A program made the translations under genes and the position numbers. The notes beneath the pieces are model-generated. The model was not told the origin of the DNA. It worked only from the letters and a program-made list of their open reading frames with translations, and made no database searches. From Flammulina velutipes (taxonomy: Eukaryota > Basidiomycota > Agaricomycetes > Agaricales > Physalacriaceae): a stretch of 64,000 nucleotides of DNA. Each line of letters opens with the position of its first letter. Within the stretch, counting starts at the first letter, position 1. The DNA lies in the NCBI GenBank assembly GCA_011800155.1, contig CM022373.1:930001-994000 (forward strand), read 5' to 3'. This document shows positions 32,620 through 44,353 of the stretch, piece after piece.

Positions 32620-34592
32620 TCAATACCTCTCCCGTTTTCCCCCAGGAGAAGAGAAGTCCAACACTGTCACCGAATCACCATCGTCAGAGACATAACACGC
32701 CCGTCCTATCGTTTCGTCCCAAGTAATGCTCGAGATACCGCTCTTGAAAACATCACTCTCTTTATCCAAGTTCATCACCGAAGTCAAATTATTATCCGGA
32801 TGCGCCTTCCTATCGTTAAGGAGCTCTGTTTCTATGAGGTCCTCTATGTCGCTCGTCATGGGCACACAATCCCTGCTGACATATCTGTCAAAGAAAATAG
32901 GCTTGGGGGAGCTAGAATAGTCCAGTAGTGAATGCCCCCATAGCAGGCAGCGATGTACGCCAGGAACGAACCGGAGATTGGAGTCGGGAGGTGGGGTTAT
33001 CTCAGTTTGGGGGACCACAGAATCCTCGAGGACATACACCCACTTCTCTACCGGCGCGTCATTGTCGGTTTCCTCCGCCTGAATCCGCGAAGGCCAGAGC
33101 ATGACATGGTGCATCTGCTGTGGTCGCGGACGGTAAACCATCATGTACATCGAAATGGGCGGAGGGGAAAACAGTGCATGGGGTGATGGATACATCGACG
33201 GACGATAGTCGTCGGAAATGTGGAAGTTGCGAACGAAGTGATTCTCTGGGAAGAAAAGACGCTCTGCGGCGTCCACATTGGCCGTTCCCTTGTACGGCAG
33301 AAAATCGTAGAGTTCGATGGTATTTTGAACGATGTGGGAGTATGCTGTCCTGATGATAAGAATTTGGCGTTGTTCAGGAAGGACCCGAATGTGGCGAATT
33401 CGGTGAGCCTGGAAACAGCTCGTCAAATGTTTCTTCGAAGGGAAGAGCAGTTTACTCACCGAAGCCTGGTGAGCTGGTATCTTATTGGGATGGATGCCAA
33501 AAGAAATGGCAGGGCCACCGGGACCGTCGATTCGCATGACGAAGACACCATCCGGCGGTTGAGAGGTTTGAGTGTATCTAGGCTGTGTCACGAACCCGAC
33601 ATGAGGATGCCCATCCAACTCGAACAATATAGGATCCCAAATTCGAGTCTGCAAACAATACTTGGCGACGAGTTTGAAGATATCGCGATCCTCCATGACA
33701 TAGTCAGCGTTGGGGTTTAGCGCTGCCTCCAGTTCGCGCATAGGTATGAACTTGCAGACGAGTTCGAATTCTTGGGGGTACTTCTCTCCTGAGTATGCAT
33801 CGTACGTCGCGTCATCCAGATTTACATATCTATTAGAGGCGTGAAAACAGGATAGGTGGAAAAGGGGAAGGGACTGACGGTTGGTGGTCCAAGGGACCTT
33901 GGCTTGGGCCTCCTGGTAGATCTGGTCCATACCTCAGAGCCCAAGTGCGACGAATATATGATACCATGATACCATTATGACCATTGAAAGTCATGTACTT
34001 TGCATCCAGTGAATATGCCCTCGTCTCGAGGGGACTGGAAGCAAACATCGGAGCGCCACCCGAGTCGAGCTGCGTGATAGCCAGGCCATACTTCCTCGGA
34101 CTCGTCGAGGTGGGACCGGGGCGCGCCACAGACATGACGAGATATTTACCGCCCAGCAGGAGTTTGGTGTCCAGAACATTGCGGCCCACGTAGAAGGATG
34201 TGGTCTCGAGGACGCGCGATTCTTCTCCCCGAAAGTTATCGTCGACTGTGATTGCCCGAGTAACTTGTTGCTCAGCATTGTGGATGTCCACAATCGGAGG
34301 CATGGGTATAGTCATTCGCCTGAGAATCCGCCTCCAGACAAGAGGTTCGTGAGTAAGCGCGTAAAAGAGCTTGTTCACCTGGTCGAGACGTGTTGGATGT
34401 GGTGTAGATGAATTTGAAGAAAGAACGCACTCTTCGGAGACATATTATTTCTTCCACATGCAGTAGAGGGAATATGCATTCCACAACAATGTCGATGCTA
34501 AGACGTTCGATAAAGCTCGGTGGGTGCTTTTTATTAGTTAGGACGAGCTGGGCGAGAAGGGATGAGGTATCTCCGAGCCACTTGTAAAACAT
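32620..34592 (-). CDS. F-box protein
   Basis: Likely a substrate adaptor of an SCF ubiquitin ligase. Exons (minus) 34431-34592, 33879-34378, 33460-33829 and 32620-33408 give 606 residues. The F-box spans about residues 24-72: PSFIERLSIDIVVECIFPLL, then LRRVNKLFYALTHEPLVWRR. The rest is a long beta-rich region (for example LLGGKYLVMSVARPG, HGIMV-like and VYVLEDSVV) that may form a propeller, as in many basidiomycete F-box proteins without recognisable repeats. The upstream in-frame ATG at 34673 would add 27 residues; the downstream start was chosen because the F-box follows soon after it and the extension has UTR-like composition. Target unknown. Confidence 0.82.
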
Positions 34593-34775
34593 AGTTGAAG
34601 GAAGAGTGATATGATGTAGCAACCACACAGTTCGCCATGGTGAGAAGTAAAGAGCAGCGGAGTTTGAATTCAACTTCCTTCTTCTCCTTCAGGCTGAATG
34701 CACCTTTCATTGTCCAATAATGGTAACCCTTCTATACAACAGTGTCCCATCGTCTTCCTATATCTAATCTACATG

Positions 34776-36149
34776 TCACCACTGCGTAATATCCACCTCC
34801 GCCTCGCCAAATAAACTATCCTTCTTCACCTCGAACCCTCCAGTATCCTCAGCCTCAGAAACCACCTCCCGAGCATAAATCTCCGGAAACTCGCGGTGCA
34901 GAAATCTGAGTATGTGCGCGTTGATCTGCTCAAACTCCAGGAGGAAGCCGTCGTGCCCATCGGGCGACTCGATAATTACCAACTCGGCTTGGGGAATATG
35001 AGCAGCAATTTCCCGCTGCTCTGACGAAGTGAACAGGCCATCGGACGCGATTCCCATAACCAAAGCCCGAGGAGGTAAAGTCAATAGCACTCGTGCCAGA
35101 GCGGCGTTCTCGTCCTCCCCATCCAACCTCCGGCCTCGCGAGACGTCGTGCGTATCCATCTTTCGTGTTATATGGATGTAGCAGTTCGCGTCGAACCGAT
35201 TCGTGAATTTATCGCCTTGATAGCGCAAGTACGACTGGGCTGAAAATATCTGCGGCTGCTGTGATGTAGTAGGCGACTGCTTTGTATTACGATGGCCGTC
35301 ATTATGACTCGAAATAGGTGAGCTCGGGCGTGGGTCGGGCGAAGTTTGGTATTTCCGCCCGAAACGGCTTTCGAACGAGTCTCTGGATCGGTAGGTGAGA
35401 AGGGCACTCATGCGCGCTGCGGCTAATCCCGTCGCGGGTTGTTTGGTGTAGAAGCCGTCTTCGTAGATGGGGTCACTGTAGATGCTCTGGCGTTGAGCTT
35501 CTCCCCAGCTGATGCACCATGCAGAGTGTCTGGCAGACGTAGCGAGAGGAATAACGTGTCGGACGTAACCTGGTGGTGTGCATAGAGGCCACTCTAATAC
35601 TTCCATGCCACCCATAGAGCCTCCGATTGCGACTGCGATGGAAGTGACGCCCAGACTATCGAGTGCGAGTTTATGCAATCTAACATTGAATGAAGATTAG
35701 CAGTCGGACGAGAATTTCCCTTACCTTTCACACACCTAACATCATCTCGGATAGTGCTAGATGGAAAATCCGGTCCATAAGGCTTCAGAGTTTCTGGATT
35801 GATAGTCAAAGGAGAAACAGTGCCGTACGGCGATCCAGTGACGTTTGCACAGAATATGAAAAACCTCGTTGCATCAAATGCTTTGCCTGGTCCCATGAGA
35901 GGACCCCACCTGCGGGAGATATATTTGTAGGCAGCAGGCTCGTCCAAACACGCCACGAACGTACCAGTCTTCGACATCCGCACTTCCAGTGAATGCATGG
36001 CAGATAACCATAACATTGTCCTTTGCGTCGTTCAGTTTTCCCCAGGTTTTGTAGGCAACAGGGACATCTTTCAGCTGCCTTCCGCACTCGAATTCAAAGC
36101 TTGGAACAGTCAAATATGACTGCGATATGAGATCGTTGAACTGAGTCAT
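34776..36149 (-). CDS. MET2: homoserine O-acetyltransferase
   Basis: Transfers acetyl from acetyl-CoA to homoserine, the entry step to methionine by the O-acetylhomoserine route, in the cytosol. Exons (minus) 35965-36149, 35736-35909 and 34776-35679 give 420 residues. Alpha/beta-hydrolase features: VAYKTWGKLN near the N-terminus, CHAFTGSADVEDWWGPLMG, the nucleophile elbow GGSMGGMEVLEW with Ser141, GIASDGLF with the acid Asp, and SPDGHDGFLLE with the catalytic His. The insertion between the nucleophile and acid regions (Ser/Pro/Gln-rich, around residues 225-270) is typical for fungal MET2. The start was set at the Met before TQFNDLISQSYL, which matches the family N-terminus; a longer in-frame start exists 96 nt upstream. 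Confidence 0.95.
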
Positions 36150-36303
36150 GGATGAGAGAAAAGTCCAAGTGCCGCCGGGATCGACATTGATCGTGATAAT
36201 AGCTCTATTGTCAAGGATGGCGACATGCTCGTACAGAAAGGCCAATAAAATTAAAATGCTAGCGGTACACCAAGATGTGTATTATACAATAGACAGAACC
36301 AGG

Positions 36304-37833
36304 TCATGCCTCCATCGCCATGTCATCCATGTCGACCTCAGGCTCTGCCTCTGCCTCAGCGTCAGCCATTAGTCGTACCGAGTATAGAGGGTCAGCAACG
36401 CTCTCCAAAGCCAGATCTCGTTCCTCTTCCTCCTCTCTAGTCATCTCAACGTGTTGCACGTGTATGAGATCCCATTTGTCCACATACTGCTCGAACACCT
36501 ATAACAAAGAGTGAGCAAACAGACCAACGCGTAAAATATTGTCATACATTTGCTCTCTTCTTCTTGAGAGTCATTTTTCGCTCGATATTCTTGTAGAACG
36601 CGCCCTTGTGCTTGCTCTTCACGTCGTCCGTGCCAAAGACATCGTCCGCGTCATCAGAAGGCGCGCCATCATCTAGGATGAAGAGGTATTCTCTTTCCAA
36701 ATCCATCTCGATGTTGACGGGCTCATAGTCTCGGACAAAGCGGAAGGGTGCACGCTGTTCAGGAAAATTAGGAGTCGGAAAGACGGCTGAAGATGAGATA
36801 CTGACGGGTTGGTCTACTGGCACTTCATATGGCGGGACACCAGCACGAGACCGCTTGTATTCAAGAGCAGAAGCATCGTCGGCGGTCAGATAATAAGCAA
36901 GGAAGGATTCCTCATGAGCTTTCATTGGCCGTAAAATAGCGCAATCCAGTCGATGATCTTCTTGCTATAATTTGGTTAGCCAAGAAAACAATCGTGGTAT
37001 TTTAGACGCACGTCGACGTTTCTCTCTCCCGGCCGCTCTGCGAATCGGAACAAGTCATACGTATTGGGCCATGTATCCAGGTCAGGTAAGAATTCATAAG
37101 AATCCACTGCAACAATTTTTGGTTTTGTAGGGTGTCGAAGGTTTTCCAACGAGAAATCTTCGTTGGCGGCAGTGAAAGTAGCTTCGATGTCGCGTATTTG
37201 AGCAGCAGGGGATACATCGACGATCATAGCGGCAGGTATACTTTTCCTATGCGGGAGTTAGAGGGACTATAGGGCGCGTAGGATGTGAGCACATACATCT
37301 CGTTGATGCTGGCACGTCCGTCAGATTTACTGGTGTATTCCGTCTTCCGTAGCCAAGGAACGTTGGCCAGCGGTACATTCTGGCCAGGAGTGCCTGGTGT
37401 ATTTGTGTTTGCGGACGAGCCAGATACGTCGTAGGCAAGGAATTCGTCTTTAGGATCCAACTTGGGGAGATTATCCGGGTCAGGATTGAGCTCTGTTCTG
37501 TTCGTTGGAGATGGACATGATAGTTGCGAGAACTTGCCTACCTGAATCATCCGCTGTGTCGTCCCATAGACATTCCCATCTGCTCAAGTCCAGAGGCATA
37601 CCACATTCCGCGTCCACAATCATGGGAAGGGGCGCTTGGTTTGCAAGAGAGTTTAATAGTTCAGGACGAGCGTATCGTTTTGGGTCCGTCGGGATGTCGA
37701 ATAGCTTTGGAGGACATGGTGGCGCCGGTAAAGGGTTGGAGTATCGCACACGAACGAGAAGGTCGAGCTTGCTATAATATAGTCAGTAAATTGTTGTCAA
37801 GTTGAACGAAATTTACCTTTTCTTGAGGCTCAT
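36304..37833 (-). CDS. PAF1: RNA polymerase II-associated factor 1 (PAF1 complex subunit)
   Basis: Scaffold subunit of the PAF1 complex, which travels with RNA polymerase II and supports histone modification and elongation. The gene starts MSLKKSKLDLLVRVRYSNPL, with intron 1 splitting the first Ser codon. Later exons carry YARPELLNSLANQAPLPMI, NVPWLRKTEYTSKSDGRASI, SYEFLPDLDTWPNTYDLFRF, DHRLDCAILRPMKAHEESFL and FRFVRDYEPVNIEMDLEREY, all PAF1 family blocks. The C-terminus is highly acidic (Glu/Asp/Ala-rich after LYSVRLMA). About six exons; the stop is at 36304-36306. It is divergent from TRM82, only 63 bp between start codons. Confidence 0.94.
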
Positions 37834-37896
37834 GATGGCCGTTTGGTTCAGCCTCGGTTCGATCGGCCAAACAAACCGAACTCAGTTTTTTCTTCC
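37834..37896. promoter_or_regulatory. 63-bp divergent promoter region shared by PAF1 and TRM82
   Basis: The two start codons face away from each other with 63 bp between them, so both transcripts' leaders and the core promoter must fit here or overlap the coding exons. No TATA box is visible; the right half is pyrimidine-rich (ttttttcttcc). Confidence 0.6.
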
Positions 37897-39823
37897 ATGG
37901 CAGCTTCATCATATCCTCATTCCCAACTGCTATTCAACTCTTCATCGTCGTGGATTGTCGTATCTGGATACCACATACAAATTGTAGATCCATCGTAACT
38001 CGCACAATCCAACCATCCTCTCTTCATCTAAATAATTTACCAGAACTGGAAAACTCGTAGCTTCGTCGACGAATTTTCCCTCGCAAGATCAAGAAAAACT
38101 CATAAAATCTGGGCCTATAAGATGCGCGGCTGTCGCCACCTCTGGGACCTATCTTGCCACGATTTCCGAGGATAAAATGCTCAAAGTCTGGGATCTAACT
38201 GACGGAAGCCTGAAAATTGCTAGCGAAAGGTGAGCTTTCCGTCCGTCCTTCCGTTCCTATTTTCCTCATGCTTTTATTCAGTGCTGACTATCAGCCAGAG
38301 AATTACCGAAGAAGCCCACCTGTGTGGCATTCACAACTGATGGCCTGACCATCCTCGTCTCCGATAAATTTGGCGATGTCTTTAGGTATGATTTGACACT
38401 CTCACAAGCGCAGTAGCTCATCTTAAATGAACTTTAGCTATACATTACATCCATCACTAGAGCCGGAAACCGAGAAACGCACTAGCGAACAACCCAAGGA
38501 CCGAACCTCTCTGATTTCCCATCCATCTACCTCTGGTACTTTAGTCCTTGGCCACACCTCGCTTCTGACTACGTTCCTGCTCTCTCATGACGAAAAATAC
38601 ATCTTGACTGCAGACAGAGACGAGCACATACGTGTAAGCTGGTATCCCCAAGGATACTGCATCGAAAGCTACTGCTTAGGTTCCACCAAGTTTGTCTCAG
38701 GTTTTTCAAACCGTATCTCCATGCTCACTCGTATCTCAGATTTGTATCAGCTCTCCATATTCCAAAGTCTCAGCCGTCTTTACTAATTTCGGGTGGTGGG
38801 GACCACGAGATTAGATTGTGGGATTGGATTACTGGCCAGCTGAAATACGAAATTTCGATCTGGGGGACAGTTCAAGACCGCATCCAAGTCAAAGTTCCGC
38901 TCTTATTAAAGAAAAATAGTGACGATAACGATGGCGACGATGACCAGGAACGTCCGACAGTTAGCAAGAGGCGGAAGAGTAAGGTGGAGCAGTCCACACA
39001 GGATGTGCAGGAGAATGATCGAGATGCGCATACAACATCCGCTTCGTCGCTGGTCGAAGAGGAGGTGATACTGGCTGTGAAGAAGATTGATTCCCTTGTT
39101 CAAGACGGCAAATTGTACATAGCGTTCAGCGTTATCGGGTGAGTCCAGCCTTCTTTGTCCTGCTTGACGAGTTTATGACGATCGAAATTTTGCAGAGGGA
39201 CATCAGTATACCTTATGGAATGCCCTAGCGCTGATATGCCCGAGCCCTCCATCCAGGCTTATGATGTCGAGAAACCCGTGCTTGATTTCACCGTTGTTTC
39301 CGGTGCAGTGCCTTCAATTTGGATATCAGCGGATAGCAGCTGGCCTTACGTCGGTGGCGCGATCTCGACAGATAGCGTGCACGTCGCTGAGGTCTCGAAC
39401 GGAAAAGTACGCAACAATAAAGCTCTTGACATGTCTCATACGAATTGCTTTTACCCAGATGATAACGTCGGCGCGCGAAGAGGTCAAGGGTGTATTGTCG
39501 ACATTCAATACGGTATGCGCCATTGCCGGTAAGTATGATGACCATTATTCCAATTGCAATGACTTGGTCTCTGTTTCGTTTCTCCAAATCTGATCTTGGA
39601 CCTTTTGTTTATTGCAGGTGACGCGCAGTCGCTTGATCTGTATGGCGCGCTCAAGGCATTCCCTAAGAATAGGCACGCAGAGCATAATCCCATGGAACGT
39701 GATGACGGTGGTGGCTCGGAAGGAGGGGAGAACGCGAGGAGTCGAAAGGAAATTGGGAAGATGAAGAGTAAGAAAGCTATCTTGGAGAGGCAAAGTAAGC
39801 CTAGGGGAGATGCGGAGACGTAG
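37897..39823 (+). CDS. TRM82: tRNA (guanine-N7) methyltransferase non-catalytic subunit, WD40
   Basis: Stabilises Trm8 and with it forms m7G46 in tRNAs. Exon 1 starts at 37897 (MAASSYPHSQLLF, then WIVVSGYHIQIVDPS) and joins across a short intron to TGKLVASTNFPSQ. WD-type repeats follow: ISEDKMLKVWDLTDG, VSDKFGDVFSYTLHPS, LGHTSLLTTFLLSHDEKYIL, the diagnostic TADRDEHIRVSWYP, SGGGDHEIRLWDW. One charged loop (about residues 330-370) is rich in Lys, Asp and Ser. The penultimate junction joins VSNGK to MITSAREEVKGVL across intron gtacgc...cccag; the last exon ends GDAQSLDLYGALKAFP and a basic tail. DRDEHIRVSWYP is specific for this family. Confidence 0.92.
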
Positions 39824-40478
39824 AAAAGACTAGTTAGATGTACTCTCGAGCTTGTAGGCGCCTCATGGGGGGCGCAGACGCGTCGAAAGTGTGTGAAGCG
39901 AGGACGTTCTTGCTCGGATCGCCCGATGCCGAAGAATGATGACTAAGCAGTGTATGAATATTACCAGCTTTTCTTGATTTCCATCCTCGTCCGGCGTTGT
40001 CGACGTCGACGAATTTTCCTCTTCTCTTTTCACTTCCTTACCTCGACCACGACGACCACTGCTTTGCTCGTTGTTGCTCGCCCTTGTCGTTCCCCTTTCT
40101 GGCGCGCGCTTTACTGTCGTTGCCGCCCACCCGTTGTATGAAGTTTACACCCATTGTGAGTCTTGTTTTCGTGTCGTTGCCCGATTTTTTCGTTTCTGCT
40201 CGTCGTCTACGATGGCGACAGTGTACCACAGGGCTTCCCAGGCGTTCTATTCGTCTCTAGGACGTGTCGCATCGCATCGCATTGCGTGAGAACGCCGCCG
40301 ATAGTCAGCGATATCGCTGGTATTGCCACTCATCCTGCGTGCGTTTTCGAGGCGTATTTGACTCGTATTGCACGATTTCTCTGTATTTGTCGCCCGTCGT
40401 CGTTGCCTAGTCGATAACAACGCTTACCCGTTCCTTCTCAGGGCAATTATCACCTCACCCATTCTGGTTTTCGCAAAC
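39824..40478 (+). other. non-coding region, probable long pyrimidine-rich leader of the cyclin gene
   Basis: About 650 bp, strikingly C/T-rich on the plus strand (for example cctcttctcttttcacttcc), as in basidiomycete promoters and 5' leaders. Several short upstream ATGs occur before the cyclin start. No gene is supported. Confidence 0.45.
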
Positions 40479-41796
40479 ATGAAGGATCTCTCGAACAAGC
40501 ACACTCGCGCTGGTACTGTCTACCCTCGAAAGCGCCCGTCTCCCCATGGTGTACTCAAACGGTCATCGCCGGCCCGTCGGTCCCCCCGCTCTGCCAAAGC
40601 TGCGCTTATACAACAGCGCCAACGCGAACTGCAGGCCCTTGCACTCAGACGCGACGGAATTCTACTCGAGGAAGAGTATCGCGATGAAATACAGCGATAC
40701 ATGTATGAAATGGAGGTGATTGCGTTCCCATTTGTGCATCAGTTCCTTGATGTTGAGCTCCTCCCAGCTCTGCACCATGTCTGCATTACAATCTATGGAC
40801 CAACAGCCCGAGATCAAGTGGCATATGCGCCCATCACTCGTCGACTTTCTCGTAGAGGTTCACTTCAGCTTCCGACTGCGCCCTGAGACCTTGTATTTGG
40901 CACTCAACATCATTGATCGCTACGTGTCCCGACGGGTAGTATACGTGAAACACTATCAGCTCGTTGGTTGCGCGGCACTTTGGATCGCAGCAAAGTTTGA
41001 GGATGCGAAGGAACGCGTCCCGACCATCCAGGACCTCGTCGAGATGTGTCATGACGCCTACTCGGAATCTGCGTTTGTACAGATGGAAGGACACGTGCTG
41101 GCCACTATTCAGTGGACCTTAGGACATCCCACAGCTGAGGCCTGGCTTCGTATTATGTGCTGTTGGCCGTATATGGAGGACCCCAAAGTCCAGCACGTCG
41201 CGCGTTTCTTGATGGAGATCACCTTATTTTACCGCGAATTCGTTGTGTACTCCCCTTCCACCATCGCATTGGCTGCTCTCACGTTGGCTCGCGGCCTTTG
41301 CGATCAACCCCGTCGTATATGGGAGGAGTCGTACGAAAGCGTAGAGGTCGTCAATCTACTTGACGAGCGGTTGGCGGAGCATATCGATGACTTGTCTGAA
41401 ACTCTCGTCAAGAAGTATTCCTACGCCTTCTACTCAAAGGCCGCTACCTTCGTCGTCCACTTCTATCTTGAAGGTGGTCGCTTTTCGCCTCACTCACCTT
41501 CTCCATTCCCAGTCACGCCACCACGCTCTTCGCCGACTTCCACGGCGAGCTCTCCAACGACATCTGTATCTGACATGTCCGACGACTATCCCCTCACGCC
41601 AATTTCTGCCGCGGGCTTTGTCAGTGATTCTTACGTGGACATATCCTCTGACGATAAGGAGAACATGCCCGCCATGTTTGAACCTGTATTGGGCAAACAT
41701 CGGGTTGACGAACAGTATCTCCCCCACGACTTCGTAGCTCTGGGTCGGGTTCCGTTGCTCAACCGCAACGTTTCCCCCCGAGTAACGTCTTCATAA
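40479..41796 (+). CDS. cyclin (A/B or G1-like, N-terminal cyclin box)
   Basis: Regulatory partner of a cyclin-dependent kinase. Exons 40479-40715 and 40768-41796 give 421 residues. The cyclin box starts near residue 75: RDEIQRYMYEME, then QQPEIKWHMRPSLVDFLVEV (the MRxxLVDF signature), FRLRPETLYLALNIIDRYVS, VGCAALWIAAKFEDAKERVP and EGHVLATIQWTLGHPTAEAW. A second cyclin fold follows (KVQHVARFLMEITLFY, STIALAALTLARGL). The C-terminal tail is Ser/Pro/Thr-rich (PST-like, consistent with rapid turnover) and includes SSDDKENMP. The N-terminal 75 residues are basic with RSPRSAKAAL and SP/TP sites. Assignment between G1 and mitotic class is uncertain; no clear destruction box was seen. Confidence 0.9.
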
Positions 41797-42663
41797 CGAA
41801 CGACTCCAAAATCGCAACAACCTGTAACTCTGCATCGTCGCATCACTTCTGCTTCCTTGTCCGTATTCAAAACGCTTTCCAACCGCAAAATGTACCATTA
41901 TCCTCGTCGTCCACCCACGACCACCCGCATTCTCATTGTTTTCATCACATCAATCGTCCATGCATCACACTTTCCCTTGTCACTGTTTCCGTCTCTTCGC
42001 TCCCATCAGCTTCTCTCCATTGCATCTGTCATCCATCCCTCGGCATACGCAATCTGGCTATAGGAGTTCCGCAATGTCCAGGTGCCTCTCACGGCTGTCG
42101 CTACCTCCCCCCGCAGTGGTTGTTCGTAACACTATCGGGCACTCCCATCGACGACGTGTTTCCGCCACCCGCTCGGCGCGCCAAACCACATACATTCATT
42201 TCCCTCCTCTGTCCCTCTATGCAAACCCTCATTGAATCGGCCTCCTTGGTAGTTATTCCTGTTTATTGCATGCTCAAGGCATGCCAATTGTCATTTGACA
42301 TCGGGAGCGACGTCTGGCTTTCTACCTTATTCTTCTTTATATCGCTTTCGTACCTTCTTTCTCTTATCAATGCCGGCACTTCAGCCTGTGATTTATTTTG
42401 CGCTTTAGACTGTCCGTATACGTCGCAAGTACATTTTTCGCAACGGCATCCTCCTTGTACCACTTTTTCTCTTCAGACTTCTTTATTTAACGTGCAGCCT
42501 TGCCTCCGTTTCCGCGAACAGTCTTTACTAGTGAGTAAATACGAGATAGAGGGTATTTATTGAATTCTATTCAATATATTTAATCGCGACGCGACGTGTG
42601 AAAAGTCAGGTGATCCTGATTGATCGGACTTTTCGGAAGTCAGTCCATTTAGGGATTGATAAA
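41797..42663 (+). other. intergenic region after the cyclin gene
   Basis: About 870 bp, C/T-rich on the plus strand, without supported gene. It probably contains a long 3' UTR of the cyclin and the PRO2 promoter. The right end is AT-rich (attcaatatatttaat at about 42570). Confidence 0.45.
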
Positions 42664-44173
42664 ATGTCTTCCACTGACGTTGAAGAAATTGCAAAAGCAG
42701 CCAAGGCGGCGTTCCAGCAGTCGCAGCTCATTCCAGTAGACGAACGTATCAAAGCTCTACATGCGATAAGGGAGGTATTGGAGGCCAACAAAGTTTCAAT
42801 ATTGGCTGCAAATCAAGATGATCTACAGGTCAGTGCTACTCACCATGCTCTCGTTTCAAGTAGATCTACATCCCTTATTCAGGTCGCAAAAGCTGAGGTA
42901 GATGCTGGGCGTATGGAAGAGACGCTACTGAAGCGTCTCGACCTGAATAAAGGCGATAAATGGGATTCGATGCTACAAGGCGTCAGCGATGTCGCAGCAC
43001 TCCCTAGTCCCACGGATGTTGTCACCTATGCCTCTGAGCTTGACGACAACCTCGAGCTGTATCGCGTCTCGTGTCCCATTGGAGTATTGCTCGTCATATT
43101 CGAAGCACGACCAGAAGTGGTGGTGAATATTGCTTCATTGGCGATCAAGTCAGGTTAGACTGTATTCAATCTACACTTCGACTGAGATGCTGATAGTGTG
43201 TATTATCTAGGTAACGCTGCGATCCTAAAAGGCGGGAAGGAGTCTACCAAGACTGCCCAGTTACTCTCGAAAGCCATCTCCGAAGGTCTCTCCAAGACAT
43301 CTTTGCCCGCGACATATATCCAAACGATCCACACAAGAGCAGAAGTGTCATCCCTTCTTGCTTTGGACCAGTACATCGATCTGGTCATCCCTCGAGGGAG
43401 CAATAGCCTCGTTAAAAGTATCCAAAACAATACCCATATTCCCGTCATGGGCCATGCAGATGGACTCTGTTCCGTCTATCTGGACGAAACAGCGGACCAG
43501 GAGAAGGCCATCCGTATTGTCGTTGACTCAAAGGTAAGCTCCCTTGTTCCACTCCCTTTTTTCTCTGGATTAAATTGTCTGTACAAAGACAGATTACCCT
43601 TCCGCGTGTAATTCTGCAGAAACCCTTCTCGTGCACGAGAGTCTTCTCAAAACTGTATTTCCAGCTGTGGCGCACTCCCTCCTTTCATCCGGCGTGCGTC
43701 TGCTTTGCGATCCTCGAACGCTCTCTGCGATCGAGCCGTCCCAATCTGTGCTACCAGCAGACGAATCTGCATACGAGACGGAACACCTCAACCTTACCAT
43801 GTCCGTGAAGACGGTCGGCTCGGTACACGAAGCCATCGAATTCATCAACGCTCATTCGTCACACCATACCGACGCTATCGTGACAGAGAATGAGCTGGCG
43901 GTGGCAGCGTTTACCAGGGGTGTGGACTCTGCAGGCACCTTTGTTAATGCCAGCACACGCTTCGCTGATGGTTTCAGATACGGTTTTGGTACGGAGGTGG
44001 GGATTAGCACCGGCCGGATACATGCTCGGGGGCCTGTTGGCTTGGAAGGGTTGGTCATTTACAAGTATATGCTGAGGAGCAAGGGTGCTCAAGGCCACGT
44101 CGCTGCGGAATTTGGAACAGGGAAGAAGGCTTACAAACATAACCCGATAAACGCCACACATGTTCCTTTTTAG
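42664..44173 (+). CDS. PRO2: gamma-glutamyl phosphate reductase (proline biosynthesis)
   Basis: Reduces gamma-glutamyl phosphate to glutamate semialdehyde with NADPH, the second step from glutamate to proline. Exons 42664-42828, 42883-43153, 43211-43533 and 43589-44173 give 447 residues. Family blocks: AANQDDLQVAKAEV, CPIGVLLVIFEARPEVVVNI, GNAAILKGGKES, LVIPRGSNSLVKSIQ, PVMGHADGLCSVY and YPSACNSAETLLVH, where Cys260 is the catalytic thiol. Near the end GFRYGFGTEVGISTGRIHAR and GPVGLEGLVIYKY are also conserved. The third acceptor was taken as tacaaag rather than the acag 4 nt later, because only the former keeps TDYPSACN in frame. Confidence 0.96.
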
Positions 44174-44353
44174 TATGGAAAATGTCTGTGAACAAATCCC
44201 AGAACGAGACAAAAGACTTCATCATACATATCTATCAAGCCAGCGCATCATCTAAAGTGGCGTAAAATAATGATCTAGTATTAGCATTTGTAAAGTCTAG
44301 GAAATCCATGCATAAGCAAAATAATACACTATGATACATAACAACATTCCCAT

